From assembly GCF_038003045.1 (NCBI RefSeq), contig NZ_JBBOOK010000001.1, positions 2,046,001 through 2,110,000 on the forward strand: DNA of 64,000 nucleotides, in the 5' to 3' direction. The translations under genes and the position numbers were made by a program. The notes under the pieces are model-generated. The model was not told where the DNA came from, searched no databases, and saw only the letters and a list, made by a program, of their open reading frames with translations. The DNA comes from Sporosarcina sp. FSL W7-1349. Lineage in GTDB: Bacteria; Bacillota; Bacilli; Bacillales_A; Planococcaceae. This document shows positions 9,128 through 17,789 of this stretch, one piece after another (positions within the stretch are counted from its first letter, which is position 1; each line of letters starts with the position of its first letter).

Positions 9128-9391
9128 TCAATCATTCCCATATTCCAATTGTTCTTTAATCCGGCCATCGTCTCCATGCAGGTAGGCGATAGTGCCAGCA
9201 TCTTTCGCGAGGCGTTTGGCTTCTTCTATGGCTTCGTCTCGCGAACCGCTCGTACAGACTGGAGTGGTTTCGCCTTCGCGTTTGACTGCCCACCCTTCCT
9301 CGTCGTGCGAAACGACATGGAATCGGGCATCCGCCGTGCCAGCACGGTCTTCAAAATAATCTTCTTGATCGCGCTTCTTGTTGTCTGCCAT
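9128..9391 (-). CDS. DUF2188 domain-containing small protein
   Basis: 87 aa from ATG at 9389-9391 with GGAGAGGAG upstream; a longer frame to 9469 lacks a ribosome site. The core FHVVSHDEEGWAVKREG then TSGSRDEAIEEAKRLAK matches DUF2188, a small domain that opens with a strand resembling V.P...GW.V and ends in a helix covering A...A. Highly charged, no signal peptide, so cytoplasmic. Function unknown; relatives are often stress-associated. Monocistronic by its terminator. Confidence 0.75.
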   Translation of the reverse strand: MADNKKRDQEDYFEDRAGTADARFHVVSHDEEGWAVKREGETTPVCTSGSRDEAIEEAKRLAKDAGTIAYLHGDDGRIKEQLEYGND

Positions 9392-9474
9392 GCTAGATTC
9401 TCCTCTCCAAATCATCTTTTCTTTCATTACCCGCTTGGGAGTGTTTGAAACGAACTTGAGGAAATCCACTGGGG

Positions 9475-9579
9475 CTTCATAACATTTTTAATAGACCTCG
9501 CAACATTCTCAATCAACCTTATAACGTTCTCTCTCCACCTCGAAACATTTCCATCCAACCTCAAAACATTCTCCCACAA
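9475..9579. repeat. Five tandem 21-bp imperfect repeats (block A)
   Basis: Five contiguous 21-bp units beginning at 9475, 9496, 9517, 9538 and 9559. Shared pattern is CCTCRNAACATTCTC followed by a variable CA-rich end. Because the period is seven codons, the minus strand reads as heptads with ENVxRL, which explains a spurious frame across 9427-9717. Related units occur at 13542-13707. No unique spacers, so not CRISPR. Confidence 0.85.
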
Positions 9580-9706
9580 GTCTAGTACTTGATGATTGGG
9601 GATACACTGGAAATAAACGTGAAAAAGCTTTTCCACTATACAAATCGCTCGCTCAATAACTAGCCAAAACGGACGATATGAACTGTAGAGAAAGGGGGGA
9701 GTGCGG

Positions 9707-11065
9707 ATGTTTTGCACGCATTGTGGACACCCGAATGGGAAAGGGGCCCGTTACTGTGGCGGCTGCGGTCAATCAATGGCGCAGACAGGACGAAAAGGCT
9801 GGATGATTACCATCTCCATCGCCTGTCTGCTTATGCTCGGCGGGGTCGGATATGGATTTATCCAAGTGCTTGGAGAAGGTGATGTGAAATCCGTTACCCA
9901 CATCGAACCGGCGAAAGTACCAGAATCGCCGATCAAAGAGCCTATAGCCGACAATAAAGATGCCACGCCAAAAAGCGAAATGGCTCCTAAAGAAAAGGAG
10001 AAGACCCAAGTCATCCGGGAGACGCTGCCGCGCGTGTTCACAATTTTCACGGAGGATGGCCTTGGCTCAGGTTTTCTCTATGCGAAAGGCGGCCTGATCG
10101 TGACGAATGCCCATGTCGTAGCGGGTTACACGGATGTCGTTGTGCGGAATTCGGATGGAAAGGATGCCGCCGGGAAAGTCATCGGCATTTCGGATAAGTA
10201 TGATGTGGCGCTGATTCGGTCAGAGGCATACCGGAACTTACAGCCGCTCCATGCGGAATCTGTCGAAACGCCGATCGGAACCGAAGTTATTGCGCTCGGC
10301 AGTCCGACCGGCTTGGAAAACACCGCCTCCATCGGCTATTTGACCGGGTTGAACCGGGATATCGAACTGGGTTTCATTTATGAAAAAGCGTATCAAATTG
10401 ATGCCCAAATCGATAACGGCAGCAGCGGCGGGCCGCTGCTCGATGCCAAGACGGGCAAAGTGATCGGCATCAATTCTTTGATTCGAACCGATAATAGACG
10501 ATTCGGCTTTTCCATTCCGTTGTATACCGTTACGCCGCTCATCGATTCCTGGGTAAAGAATCCGATGACGGAACGGCAAGTCGCATCGCTTTTCGGCGTG
10601 TACGAAAATTACACCGTCGCCGACTCCTATGATGAGGACAGCTATTACGACGATTACCAGGACTTCTATGAAAATGAAGAAGATTATGTTCCAGAGTGCA
10701 CCGGCTTTTTCGACCCGGACCATCTGGAGGATTTCATTCTAGAATTCCGATCCACATATGAAACGGCTTTGTTATATGAGGAATTTCATTTCATTGAAGA
10801 CTTCTTACTCCCCGGCAGCTCCGCCTACAAGGAATACCGTGACTATTTCAATGAAATCGCCAACCAGGGCATGCACTTTGAATTTTACGAAAACGTCGTT
10901 ACCAATCTTGCCATCCAGCACGACACTGCTCTCCTATCCACCTATGAAACCTTCAATTTCATCAACGCCTCTGGAGATGAACGGTTTTATGAAAAAGAAA
11001 AGATTTATGAAGTATTGTTAGATGAAGAAGGATATTATCGGATCAAACAAGTGAAGAATAAGTAG
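9707..11065 (+). CDS. Membrane-anchored trypsin-like serine protease with N-terminal zinc ribbon
   Basis: 452 aa from ATG at 9707 (GGGGGGA lies 6 nt upstream; a GTG at 9701 is too close to it). Residues 1-25 form a zinc ribbon with FCTHCG and YCGGCG. One membrane span follows at about 31-50, then an acidic/Lys-rich linker. The DegP/HtrA-like protease domain (about 100-280) has TNAHVVAGY (His), DVALIR (Asp) and NGSSGGPLLD (Ser). There is no PDZ domain. A Tyr/Asp-rich linker (SYYDDYQDFYENEED) leads to a C-terminal domain resembling the NTF2-like tail of TcaA-type proteins. The topology places the zinc ribbon inside and the protease outside. Likely an envelope stress or quality-control protease. 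Target unknown. Confidence 0.85.
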   Translation: MFCTHCGHPNGKGARYCGGCGQSMAQTGRKGWMITISIACLLMLGGVGYGFIQVLGEGDVKSVTHIEPAKVPESPIKEPIADNKDATPKSEMAPKEKEKTQVIRETLPRVFTIFTEDGLGSGFLYAKGGLIVTNAHVVAGYTDVVVRNSDGKDAAGKVIGISDKYDVALIRSEAYRNLQPLHAESVETPIGTEVIALGSPTGLENTASIGYLTGLNRDIELGFIYEKAYQIDAQIDNGSSGGPLLDAKTGKVIGINSLIRTDNRRFGFSIPLYTVTPLIDSWVKNPMTERQVASLFGVYENYTVADSYDEDSYYDDYQDFYENEEDYVPECTGFFDPDHLEDFILEFRSTYETALLYEEFHFIEDFLLPGSSAYKEYRDYFNEIANQGMHFEFYENVVTNLAIQHDTALLSTYETFNFINASGDERFYEKEKIYEVLLDEEGYYRIKQVKNK

Positions 11066-11072
11066 CTCCTGT

Positions 11073-11121
11073 AAAAAACGCCGACAAGTAGGGAATTCCT
11101 CCATAGCTTGTGGCGTTTTTT
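11073..11121 (+). terminator. Rho-independent terminator of the serine protease gene
   Basis: AAAAAACGCC pairs with GGCGTTTTTT, and the inner ACAAG pairs with CTTGT with one bulge. The T run ends the second arm. It follows the stop codon by 7 nt. Confidence 0.85.
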
Positions 11122-11263
11122 ATTTCTTACGCAAAAGTTTTTAGCTTGCTACCGTCGAAGGCATGTTTCCAGTTATTTCGGGTATACTCTAAACAGATTC
11201 CGAACAGCCTCCTGCCCTTTTGGACAAGGGGAATATTTTACATAAGACAAGGAGGGGGGAGCT

Positions 11264-12808
11264 ATGAAAAAAATATCGAATGTCTTCTATATAACAATCG
11301 GTCTGATTGTGTTGGCGGTCGGATACGGCGTCATCTTGCCAAAACAATTCGAATCCGTCACAGAAACAGTCAAAGGTGTGGTATCCTCCGTTTTTGGATG
11401 GTATTATATGCTACTTATCACTTTGTTGCTTGTCATTAGCATCTTTCTGATTTTCAGTCCATTCGGCAGAATTCGACTCGGAAAGGATACGGATCGCCCA
11501 CAATTCAACACAATCACTTGGATTGCGATGCTGTTTTCCGCCGGAATGGGCATCGGTTTGGTATTCTATGGAGCTGCTGAACCACTCTCCCATTATGCCA
11601 TCAATCCCGCAACCGAAGAGCCGAATACGAATGCGGCCTACAAGGAGGCTTTTCGGCAAACGTTTTTCCATTACGGTATCCATGTTTGGGCTTTGTATGG
11701 AATTGTCGCTCTTGCACTAGCCTATTTCCAGTTCCGCAAAGAGGAACCTGGTTTAGTTTCCGCAACACTTAAACCAATCTTCGGAGATAAAATGAACGGA
11801 ATTTGGGGTACGGTCATCGATGTTCTCGCCGTATTTGCAACAGCATTCGGTGTAGCCACTTCCCTTGGCTTCGGCGCCTTGCAAATCAATGCGGGACTCC
11901 ACTACTTATTCGATATCGAAATAGGGATCCGTGCTCAATTCATTATCGTCTCCATTGTGACGGTGTTGTTCATTTATTCAGCATGGTCGGGATTAAGCAA
12001 AGGTATCCGGTATCTGTCCAATACGAACCTTGTGCTAACCCTCGCCCTTTTAGGGTTCGTTTTAATTTTGGGGCCTACCTTACTCATATTTAATATGTTC
12101 ACCGATTCAATCGGCGGATATCTGTCCCATTTGGTCGATATGAGTTTGAGAACATCTCCATTGAATAAAACGGATCGGGCATGGCTCGAAAATTGGACTA
12201 TTTTCTATTGGGCTTGGTGGATTTCCTGGGCACCTTTCGTCAGCATGTTCATTGCACGGGTTTCAAAAGGGCGGACAATCCGTGAATTCATGGTCGGTGT
12301 GTTAGTAGCGCCCGTTTTTCTAAGTTTCATTTGGTTTTCAGCTTTTGGAACGACAGCCATTGAGATACAACGCGCCGGCGTGATCGATTTGGCAGCTAGC
12401 GACACCTCGCTTATTGTGTTTCAGATGTTCAGCTCCCTTCCTTGGTCGTCAATTACATCCGGTTTCACCATTTTGCTGATCGCATCGTTTTTCATCACGT
12501 CCGCAGACTCGGCAACATTTGTATTGGGAATGCAATCCACTTACGGATCGCTGACGCCGACGAACCCGGTAAAATTCGTTTGGGGCTTAATCCAGTCTAC
12601 GATCGCTTTGATCCTATTATCGGTCGGCGGACTTTCCGCCTTGCAAAACACCATAATCATCGCTGCGTTACCGTTTTCGTTCGTCATCCTGATGATGGTA
12701 TTCTCCCTGTTTAAATCCTTAAAAGAGGAAGTGCGAGTACCAAAGGGAACGCAGGCGTTTAATCCGCCCGGTTTGAGGAAAACTAAAAAACAAGGCGGAG
12801 AGGAGTGA
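11264..12808 (+). CDS. BCCT-family transporter (glycine betaine/choline/carnitine type)
   Basis: 514 aa with 12 predicted membrane spans. AAGGAGGGGG precedes the ATG. The BCCT signature is clear in the eighth-span region: FYWAWWISWAPFVSMFIARV then SKGRTIREF. The loop GMGIGLVFYGAAEPL in the second span is the glycine-rich segment typical of the family. Imports a trimethylammonium osmolyte with Na+ or H+ for osmoprotection. The C-terminal tail is short and basic. A 48-codon frame follows after 4 bp and probably shares the mRNA. Which osmolyte is taken up cannot be told; OpuD/BetL-like by length. Confidence 0.9.
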   Translation: MKKISNVFYITIGLIVLAVGYGVILPKQFESVTETVKGVVSSVFGWYYMLLITLLLVISIFLIFSPFGRIRLGKDTDRPQFNTITWIAMLFSAGMGIGLVFYGAAEPLSHYAINPATEEPNTNAAYKEAFRQTFFHYGIHVWALYGIVALALAYFQFRKEEPGLVSATLKPIFGDKMNGIWGTVIDVLAVFATAFGVATSLGFGALQINAGLHYLFDIEIGIRAQFIIVSIVTVLFIYSAWSGLSKGIRYLSNTNLVLTLALLGFVLILGPTLLIFNMFTDSIGGYLSHLVDMSLRTSPLNKTDRAWLENWTIFYWAWWISWAPFVSMFIARVSKGRTIREFMVGVLVAPVFLSFIWFSAFGTTAIEIQRAGVIDLAASDTSLIVFQMFSSLPWSSITSGFTILLIASFFITSADSATFVLGMQSTYGSLTPTNPVKFVWGLIQSTIALILLSVGGLSALQNTIIIAALPFSFVILMMVFSLFKSLKEEVRVPKGTQAFNPPGLRKTKKQGGEE

Positions 12809-12812
12809 TTTT

Positions 12813-12959
12813 ATGGGTGAAAAGAAAGAGCCGCATGTGCAATTGACCGAGAAAAACAATGGTTCGTCATCGACACAAGAAGTTTTGTATGCGGACGAAT
12901 ACAAAAAAGCAGACAAAGCAGCAAAACAGAAAGCGGCTGAACAGAATAATCAAAACTGA
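12813..12959 (+). CDS. Small hydrophilic protein, 48 aa, coupled to the BCCT gene
   Basis: ATG at 12813 with GGAGAGGAG upstream, partly inside the end of the BCCT gene. Stop TGA at 12957-12959. The product is strongly hydrophilic, opening MGEKKEPHVQLTEKN and ending in an Ala/Lys/Gln-rich helix (KADKAAKQKAAEQNNQN). No cysteine or membrane span. A terminator follows. I do not recognise the family. Good ribosome site and coupling support expression. Confidence 0.55.
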   Translation: MGEKKEPHVQLTEKNNGSSSTQEVLYADEYKKADKAAKQKAAEQNNQN

Positions 12960-12972
12960 ATATAGGCTATGG

Positions 12973-13008
12973 AAAGCTATAGGAAATATTGTTGATTCCT
13001 ATAGCTTT
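12973..13008 (+). terminator. Rho-independent terminator after the BCCT operon
   Basis: Perfect 13-bp stem AAAGCTATAGGAA / TTCCTATAGCTTT with a 10-nt loop, ending in TTTTTGAC. It starts 13 nt after the 48-aa frame's stop. Confidence 0.9.
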
Positions 13009-13174
13009 TTGACATTTTTATCATTTTCCCTATATGACATTTCCCGGGAAATAGCGGCGAAATATGATAATCTGCAATCTTTCGTTCCCCTACACGGGTG
13101 GCTGGCAACTTTACAACTGGTTTTTCTCCGCATCTTCGCTAATGGGATAAGATGAATCAAAGGAGTGGAACATC

Positions 13175-13393
13175 ATGAAAGAATTCAAAATTACGTATTT
13201 CTTTGATCAAGAGCATTATATCCGTCGGTTTGTATATCTAGATTCCTTCGAGCAGGCAAAAGAACTGGTTACCGCTGAACGGGACCAGTATATTTCATTC
13301 ATCGACAGTCGCGGCATCTACCATGAACTCCACACAGGCCAAGTGCGCGTCGTCCAAATTTCGGAATATTTCAGAGAGAAGAAGCCGTCCTAA
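13175..13393 (+). CDS. Hypothetical protein, 72 aa
   Basis: ATG at 13175 with AAAGGAGTGG upstream. Opens MKEFKITYFFDQEHYIRR; the middle is amphipathic (SFEQAKELVTAERDQYI) and the end is basic. Predicted alpha/beta, cytoplasmic, no cysteine. No family recognised. It has its own terminator at 13425-13455, so it is likely monocistronic and real. Confidence 0.6.
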   Translation: MKEFKITYFFDQEHYIRRFVYLDSFEQAKELVTAERDQYISFIDSRGIYHELHTGQVRVVQISEYFREKKPS

Positions 13394-13424
13394 ATCAGGC
13401 TCCGAATCCCAAACTTGATCAGGC

Positions 13425-13455
13425 AAAGAGACTGCGCGCGGCATGTAGTCTCTTT
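13425..13455 (+). terminator. Rho-independent terminator of the 72-aa protein gene
   Basis: Nine-bp stem AAAGAGACT / AGTCTCTTT with a 13-nt loop; the second arm ends in TTTT. Confidence 0.8.
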
Positions 13456-13541
13456 TATCGCGTCTTGAATTGGGGTGAAGACATCAAAACGTTTCGACAT
13501 AACTTCACCATGTTTCGCGTGTTTTTCGGCCCCCCAGCAAA

Positions 13542-13707
13542 CCTCGAAACAATTCTTCCCTGCCTCATAACACTTCCTTCAAACTTCGAAACGCTCCTGC
13601 CCCACCTCACAATATCTCCACCAAACTTCTAAACGTTTCCCCCACTTCACAACGTTTTCATCTAAGCTCGAAACATTCCCCTAAAACCTCGAAACGCTCC
13701 CAACCCG
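13542..13707. repeat. About eight tandem 21-bp imperfect repeats (block B)
   Basis: Units start at 13542, 13563, 13584, 13605, 13626, 13645, 13667 and 13687. Most are 21 bp; two are 19 and 22. Shared pattern CYTCGAAACRYTCC. It is the same family as block A at 9475-9579 and lies in the same orientation. Between converging genes. Confidence 0.8.
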
Positions 13708-13724
13708 CTTCACAATTGCGCAGA

Positions 13725-13744
13725 TGACTGTCCCCTTTACAATT
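13725..13744. repeat. Short dispersed repeat, copy 1 (TGACWGTCCCCTTTRCAATT)
   Basis: Twenty bases that match 35532-35551 at 18 of 20 positions. Both copies are intergenic near the 3' ends of genes. The look is that of a REP-like element. Confidence 0.55.
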
Positions 13745-13779
13745 GAAAAAAGGGACTGCAACCAAATCGGCAGTCCCTT
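13745..13779 (-). terminator. Rho-independent terminator of the prephenate dehydratase gene
   Basis: Ten-bp perfect stem (13750-13759 with 13770-13779); minus-strand arm AAGGGACTGC pairs with GCAGTCCCTT, followed by TTTTC. Lies 31 bp after the stop at 13811. Confidence 0.85.
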
Positions 13780-13810
13780 CACTTGCTCAGCTCATGTATA
13801 TCCTGACAAA

Positions 13811-14689
13811 TCAACGATCCCCGCCATACGCAATATCCGCAATCAATGTCGGATAAGTCCCAAGGTGGCGGAGGCTGCAGCCTAGATTGCGAATGTCTTG
13901 GCAGAGTTGTTGGTAGGCATCCGATTTCCCGGTCGTATCAAGATCGATGAAAAATACATAATGCCCGAGTTCTGTTTTCATTGGAGCTGATTCAATTTTT
14001 GTCGGCTTGATGTCATATCTGTCGACAAGACCCAAAACTTGATGAAGTGTCATGAGTTCATTTTCAGGAAATGAAACAATCATCGACGATTTTTGAAAAT
14101 CCGCCCGTAAGTCCAGTTCTTCATAGCCAAGCGCGATGAAACGGGTCATGTTCATCCCATTGTTTTCAATATTGCTTTGAATCGCTTCTAGCTCATAGAT
14201 TTCCTTGGCGATGAAATTGGAGATGGAGAGCCAAGGCTTGTCCGGATTGTTGGCGACAAGCCAAGCCGCTTCCGCCGAGCTATTCATCGGCCTTTGCTCA
14301 ATTTCCGGATAATGTGTCCGCAAGTATTGATCACATTGCTTCAACGCTTGCGGATGGGCATAGACGGTTTCGAACTCCGTCTGCTCCGCTTGCGCCGGAT
14401 GCGCCAATAGTTCATGATGGACAGGCAGCCGGACCTCCGCTTGGATTGGCACTTCCACCTCATGAATTAGCCAATCAAGTGTCATGCTGACTGATCCCCC
14501 GATGGAATTTTCAATCGGCACAACCGTCACATCGGTTGTGCGTTGATGTGCTGCCAACAGACAGTTTTCAATCGTAGGAAACGCATGAAGATTGGTCATT
14601 TCCTCATCTGGAAATAAAGCATGGACGGCCAGCCCTGTGAACGTGCCAACGGGACCAAGATAGCCAATCCTCCGTTCTGATTTTTTCAT
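13811..14689 (-). CDS. pheA: Prephenate dehydratase
   Basis: 292 aa from ATG at 14687-14689, starting MKKSERRIGYLGPVGTFT, the typical family opening; a longer frame to 14770 overlaps the upstream gene and is unlikely. Residues 1-185 form the dehydratase domain (VVPIENSIGGSVSMTLD; MNMTRFIALG for the catalytic TRF motif). Residues about 200-285 form the ACT domain that binds phenylalanine (SMIVSFPENELMTLHQVLGL). The common ACT-domain ESRP motif reads ESAP here, so feedback binding may differ. Converts prephenate to phenylpyruvate in phenylalanine synthesis. It lies 40 bp after the TAXI binding-protein gene on the same strand without a visible terminator between, so it may be co-transcribed with the transporter. 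Confidence 0.92.
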   Translation of the reverse strand: MKKSERRIGYLGPVGTFTGLAVHALFPDEEMTNLHAFPTIENCLLAAHQRTTDVTVVPIENSIGGSVSMTLDWLIHEVEVPIQAEVRLPVHHELLAHPAQAEQTEFETVYAHPQALKQCDQYLRTHYPEIEQRPMNSSAEAAWLVANNPDKPWLSISNFIAKEIYELEAIQSNIENNGMNMTRFIALGYEELDLRADFQKSSMIVSFPENELMTLHQVLGLVDRYDIKPTKIESAPMKTELGHYVFFIDLDTTGKSDAYQQLCQDIRNLGCSLRHLGTYPTLIADIAYGGDR

Positions 14690-14729
14690 CGAATCCGGTT
14701 CACCTTTCCCTCGCGGAAGAATCAACTCC

Positions 14730-15740
14730 TTAATCAAGGAGACCCGCCTCCTGATAGTAACGTTCCGCACCCGGGTGAAGCGGGATGTCTGCCAATTCGG
14801 TTACCGCATTTTCGATATCCATTTGCTTCACGATCGCATGTGCAGATTCCAAGGATTCGATGTTTTCCCAGAACGATTTCGAAAGTTCATAAATCACGTC
14901 ATCCCCGACAGAGGCATCCGTGATCAGCATCATCTTAATTGCCAGAGTATCTATATCTTCGTCTTGATTATCATAGGTTCCCTTTGGAATGGTCATTTCC
15001 GAATACCATGGATACTCGTCCATTAACGCTTTTCGAATTTCCGGCTCCATGCCGATCAGTTTTCCGTCGGCTGTCGAAGTCATCTCCGTTACCGCAGCAC
15101 TCGGCAATCCCGCTTGAATCAAAGCCCCATCCAGTTGCTTATTTCGCATTAAGTCGATTGCTTCTGTAAATCCAACGAAATTCTCTTTAATATCGTCCGG
15201 ATAGTTCAATCCGTATGCCGGTAAAATGATGCTGGACTCCACTTCAGGCGTACTTCCGACAGAGCCAGGCGCGAAACGCTTCCCTTTCAAATCAGTAACC
15301 GACTCGATGCCCGCGTCTTTGCGAACAACAAATTGGTTCGGGTTGTAATAAAGACCCGCGATAATCCGAACGTCTTCATACTTGCGATCTTTAAAACTCC
15401 GTTCGCCATTATACGCTTCCCAAATAATACCCGTAGTCGCAAACGAAATATGCGCTTCGCCATCTTTCAGCAGATTCAAGTTATCAACGCCGCCATTGGA
15501 AGCTTGGGCATTAACTCTTATTCCGTCCACCTTCTGATCCCACAAGTTGGCCATTGCTGCACCCAACGGATAAATGGTCCCTGTAGTGGAAGCCGTCGGG
15601 AAATTCAAGATGGTCGGCTTCTTACTGGACGAAGTGCCTTCCGCGCCCGCTTCCTCCGCATCGTTTCCACATGCACTTACAAGCGCAGCGAGTGCAGTCA
15701 TTGCACCAATCAACAACATTCTTTTCCATATCTTGTTCAC
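14730..15740 (-). CDS. TAXI-family TRAP transporter solute-binding lipoprotein
   Basis: 336 aa. Signal peptide with lipobox LVSAC (Cys24), then a Ser/Glu linker. TAXI features: FPTASTTGTIYPLGAAMANLW (quoted in part: TGTIYPLGAAMANLW), RVNAQASNGGVDNLNLL, GLYYNPNQFVVRKDAGI, GKRFAPGSVGS. Binds a dicarboxylate or amino acid (glutamate-type in studied members) for the fused permease encoded just upstream (18-bp gap). High-affinity, ion-gradient-driven import. Confidence 0.9.
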   Translation of the reverse strand: MNKIWKRMLLIGAMTALAALVSACGNDAEEAGAEGTSSSKKPTILNFPTASTTGTIYPLGAAMANLWDQKVDGIRVNAQASNGGVDNLNLLKDGEAHISFATTGIIWEAYNGERSFKDRKYEDVRIIAGLYYNPNQFVVRKDAGIESVTDLKGKRFAPGSVGSTPEVESSIILPAYGLNYPDDIKENFVGFTEAIDLMRNKQLDGALIQAGLPSAAVTEMTSTADGKLIGMEPEIRKALMDEYPWYSEMTIPKGTYDNQDEDIDTLAIKMMLITDASVGDDVIYELSKSFWENIESLESAHAIVKQMDIENAVTELADIPLHPGAERYYQEAGLLD

Positions 15741-15758
15741 AAATATATTCCCCCTCTT

Positions 15759-17696
15759 TTAATCAGCCTCGGTTGCCATACTAACAGACGGCTTCTCTAG
15801 TTTTTGCCAGATGAATAGAAGAATTAACAATGTTATTCCAATGGCATCCGTAATAATTCCAGGTACCATCATCAAGATTCCAATTGTTAACAATATACTC
15901 CTTTGCATCCAATTCGCCCGCTTCATGAACCATCCTTGCAAACCTGCCGCCAAAGAGATGGTTCCAACCACAGCTGTTATGGTCGGGATCAAGCTGTTAA
16001 TAAATGGTTCTTCCCCTAGCAATAACGCCGGTTCATAGAGGAAGAAAAATGGTAGGATGAACCCGGTGATCCCCAACTTCATAGCCGTCATGGACACCTT
16101 ATGCTGATTCGCATCCGCAATCCCTGCCGCCACGTAGGAAGCTAATGCAACCGGCGGAGTGATATTAGACAAGCACGCATAAATTAGCACAAACATATGC
16201 GCAGATAATGGTGGAACACCAAGATTTTCGAGAACTGGCGCTCCGATTGTTGCCACGATGACATAGGCAGCCACTCCCGGCACACCCATACCTAAGATGA
16301 TACTCATTAACATGACGAGCAAACTCGCAACGAGCAAGCTTTCATTCGTATACGTCATGATTGTATAACCAAATGTCAATCCAAGCCCTGTCAAGGATAC
16401 GGTTCCAATAATAATGCCGATCGTCGCACAAGCGACCGCGACGCCAAGCGCCCCTTTCGCCCCTTCTTCCAAGGCTTGTAGGATTTTCTTCGGTCCCATA
16501 AACGTCTCTTTCCGAAGCCAGCTTGCGACGACACAAGCGAGGATTGAAAAGACCGCCGCAAATACCGGCGTATATCCGGTAAACAATAGAACAAGCAAGA
16601 CGATAAGCGGTATGGAAAGATGCCCTTGTTTTTTAAGGACATCCATTACTTTTGGAATATTGTCACGCGACAACCCTTTCAGTCCAAGGCGTCGTGCCTC
16701 AAAATGAACAACCATGATCAGCGTCAAATAATAAAGGAAAGCTGGAATGATTGCAGCAACCAGTACAGTTGTATACGGAACACCCAAATATTCCGCCATG
16801 ACAAATCCGACGGCGCCCATAATAGGTGGGGCGAACTGGCCACCTGTCGAGGCAACCGCTTCCACCGCGGCCGCAAAGCGAGCTTTATATCCATTCTTTT
16901 TCATAAGCGGAATCGTAATCGTTCCCGTCGTAGCGACGTTGGCAAGCGCACTTCCGTTGATCATTCCCATCAAGCTGCTGGCGAGGACGGCCACTTTCGC
17001 AGGACCGCCCGGAGAGCCGCCCGCAATCGTTAATGATAAATCATTGATGAACTGGCTGAATCCACTGATTTTCAAGAAGGCACCGAACAAGATAAACAGG
17101 AAAACGAACGTCGCCGAAACACCGATCGCAATTCCGAAAATCCCTTCACTGCCGTAGAACATATAATCGATGACACGTTTGAAACTAAAGCCGCTATGCC
17201 CAAACATTCCCGGCACCCAGGAGCCAAGAAACGTGTACAGCAGGAAAATTAGTGCCAAAATGGCGAGGTTTCCGACAACCCGGCGGGATGCCTCAAATAC
17301 GAGCAAAATACCAAGCGCTCCAAAAATATAATCAGTGGCTACCAAATAGCCACCCCGAAGTACTATCGTTTTATAATTTAATAATAAATATCCAAGCGCC
17401 GCGATACTGAGTGCAATAAAAAGTAAATCGAGCACAGTCGGAACCGTTCGTCCCGCCTTCTCTTTCTTCCGTGCCGGATATAGCAAGAATACCATGACTA
17501 AGACGAAAAGCAGATGCCATCCTCGGAGTGTAATCGCATCAAGGACGCCCGTTCCCGCGGCATACAGTTGAAAAATCGACCAGATGACCGCAATTGCAGA
17601 TACCACCACCGCCGTCTTCCCAACATACTTCCGAAAACGCATCTCGCTGTCCACTTTCTCAATCAGTTCCTCGCCTGTTTCAGCAGTTTGTCCCAT
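15759..17696 (-). CDS. TRAP transporter permease, fused DctQ-DctM type (TAXI system)
   Basis: 645 aa from ATG at 17694-17696 with AGAAGGTGG upstream. About 16-18 membrane spans: a four-span N-terminal small-subunit part, then the DctM-like large part with the repeated GNSAxxN-type motifs (MGMINGSALANVATTGTITIP; MGVPGVAAYVIVATIGAP). Single fused permeases of this kind go with TAXI binding proteins, as here. Uses a cation gradient to import the captured solute. The promoter at 17790-17818 likely starts the operon. Confidence 0.92.
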   Translation of the reverse strand: MGQTAETGEELIEKVDSEMRFRKYVGKTAVVVSAIAVIWSIFQLYAAGTGVLDAITLRGWHLLFVLVMVFLLYPARKKEKAGRTVPTVLDLLFIALSIAALGYLLLNYKTIVLRGGYLVATDYIFGALGILLVFEASRRVVGNLAILALIFLLYTFLGSWVPGMFGHSGFSFKRVIDYMFYGSEGIFGIAIGVSATFVFLFILFGAFLKISGFSQFINDLSLTIAGGSPGGPAKVAVLASSLMGMINGSALANVATTGTITIPLMKKNGYKARFAAAVEAVASTGGQFAPPIMGAVGFVMAEYLGVPYTTVLVAAIIPAFLYYLTLIMVVHFEARRLGLKGLSRDNIPKVMDVLKKQGHLSIPLIVLLVLLFTGYTPVFAAVFSILACVVASWLRKETFMGPKKILQALEEGAKGALGVAVACATIGIIIGTVSLTGLGLTFGYTIMTYTNESLLVASLLVMLMSIILGMGVPGVAAYVIVATIGAPVLENLGVPPLSAHMFVLIYACLSNITPPVALASYVAAGIADANQHKVSMTAMKLGITGFILPFFFLYEPALLLGEEPFINSLIPTITAVVGTISLAAGLQGWFMKRANWMQRSILLTIGILMMVPGIITDAIGITLLILLFIWQKLEKPSVSMATEAD

Positions 17697-17789
17697 TAAC
17701 CCCACCTTCTCTCATGTTGTTTTCCCTATTAATCCAGGAGGCTGAAGTGTGCCAGCTGTATAATTGTCTCTATCAGGTAAAATATTCCG

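Noticed and set aside
9427..9717. 96-codon minus-strand frame with ENVxRL heptads
   Set aside because: It is the reading of the 21-bp tandem repeat block and overlaps the start of the protease gene; no ribosome site.
11110..11280. GGGTAT at about 11202 as a sigma-B promoter for the BCCT gene
   Set aside because: A GTTT-like -35 is present but only about 9 bp away, and a sigma-A reading has a poor -35; neither is convincing.
13542..13707. Possible CRISPR array
   Set aside because: The repeats are contiguous and degenerate with no unique spacers, and no cas genes are near.
14690..14770. Longer prephenate dehydratase start at 14770
   Set aside because: It would overlap the TAXI gene by 41 bp and the conserved family start is at 14689.
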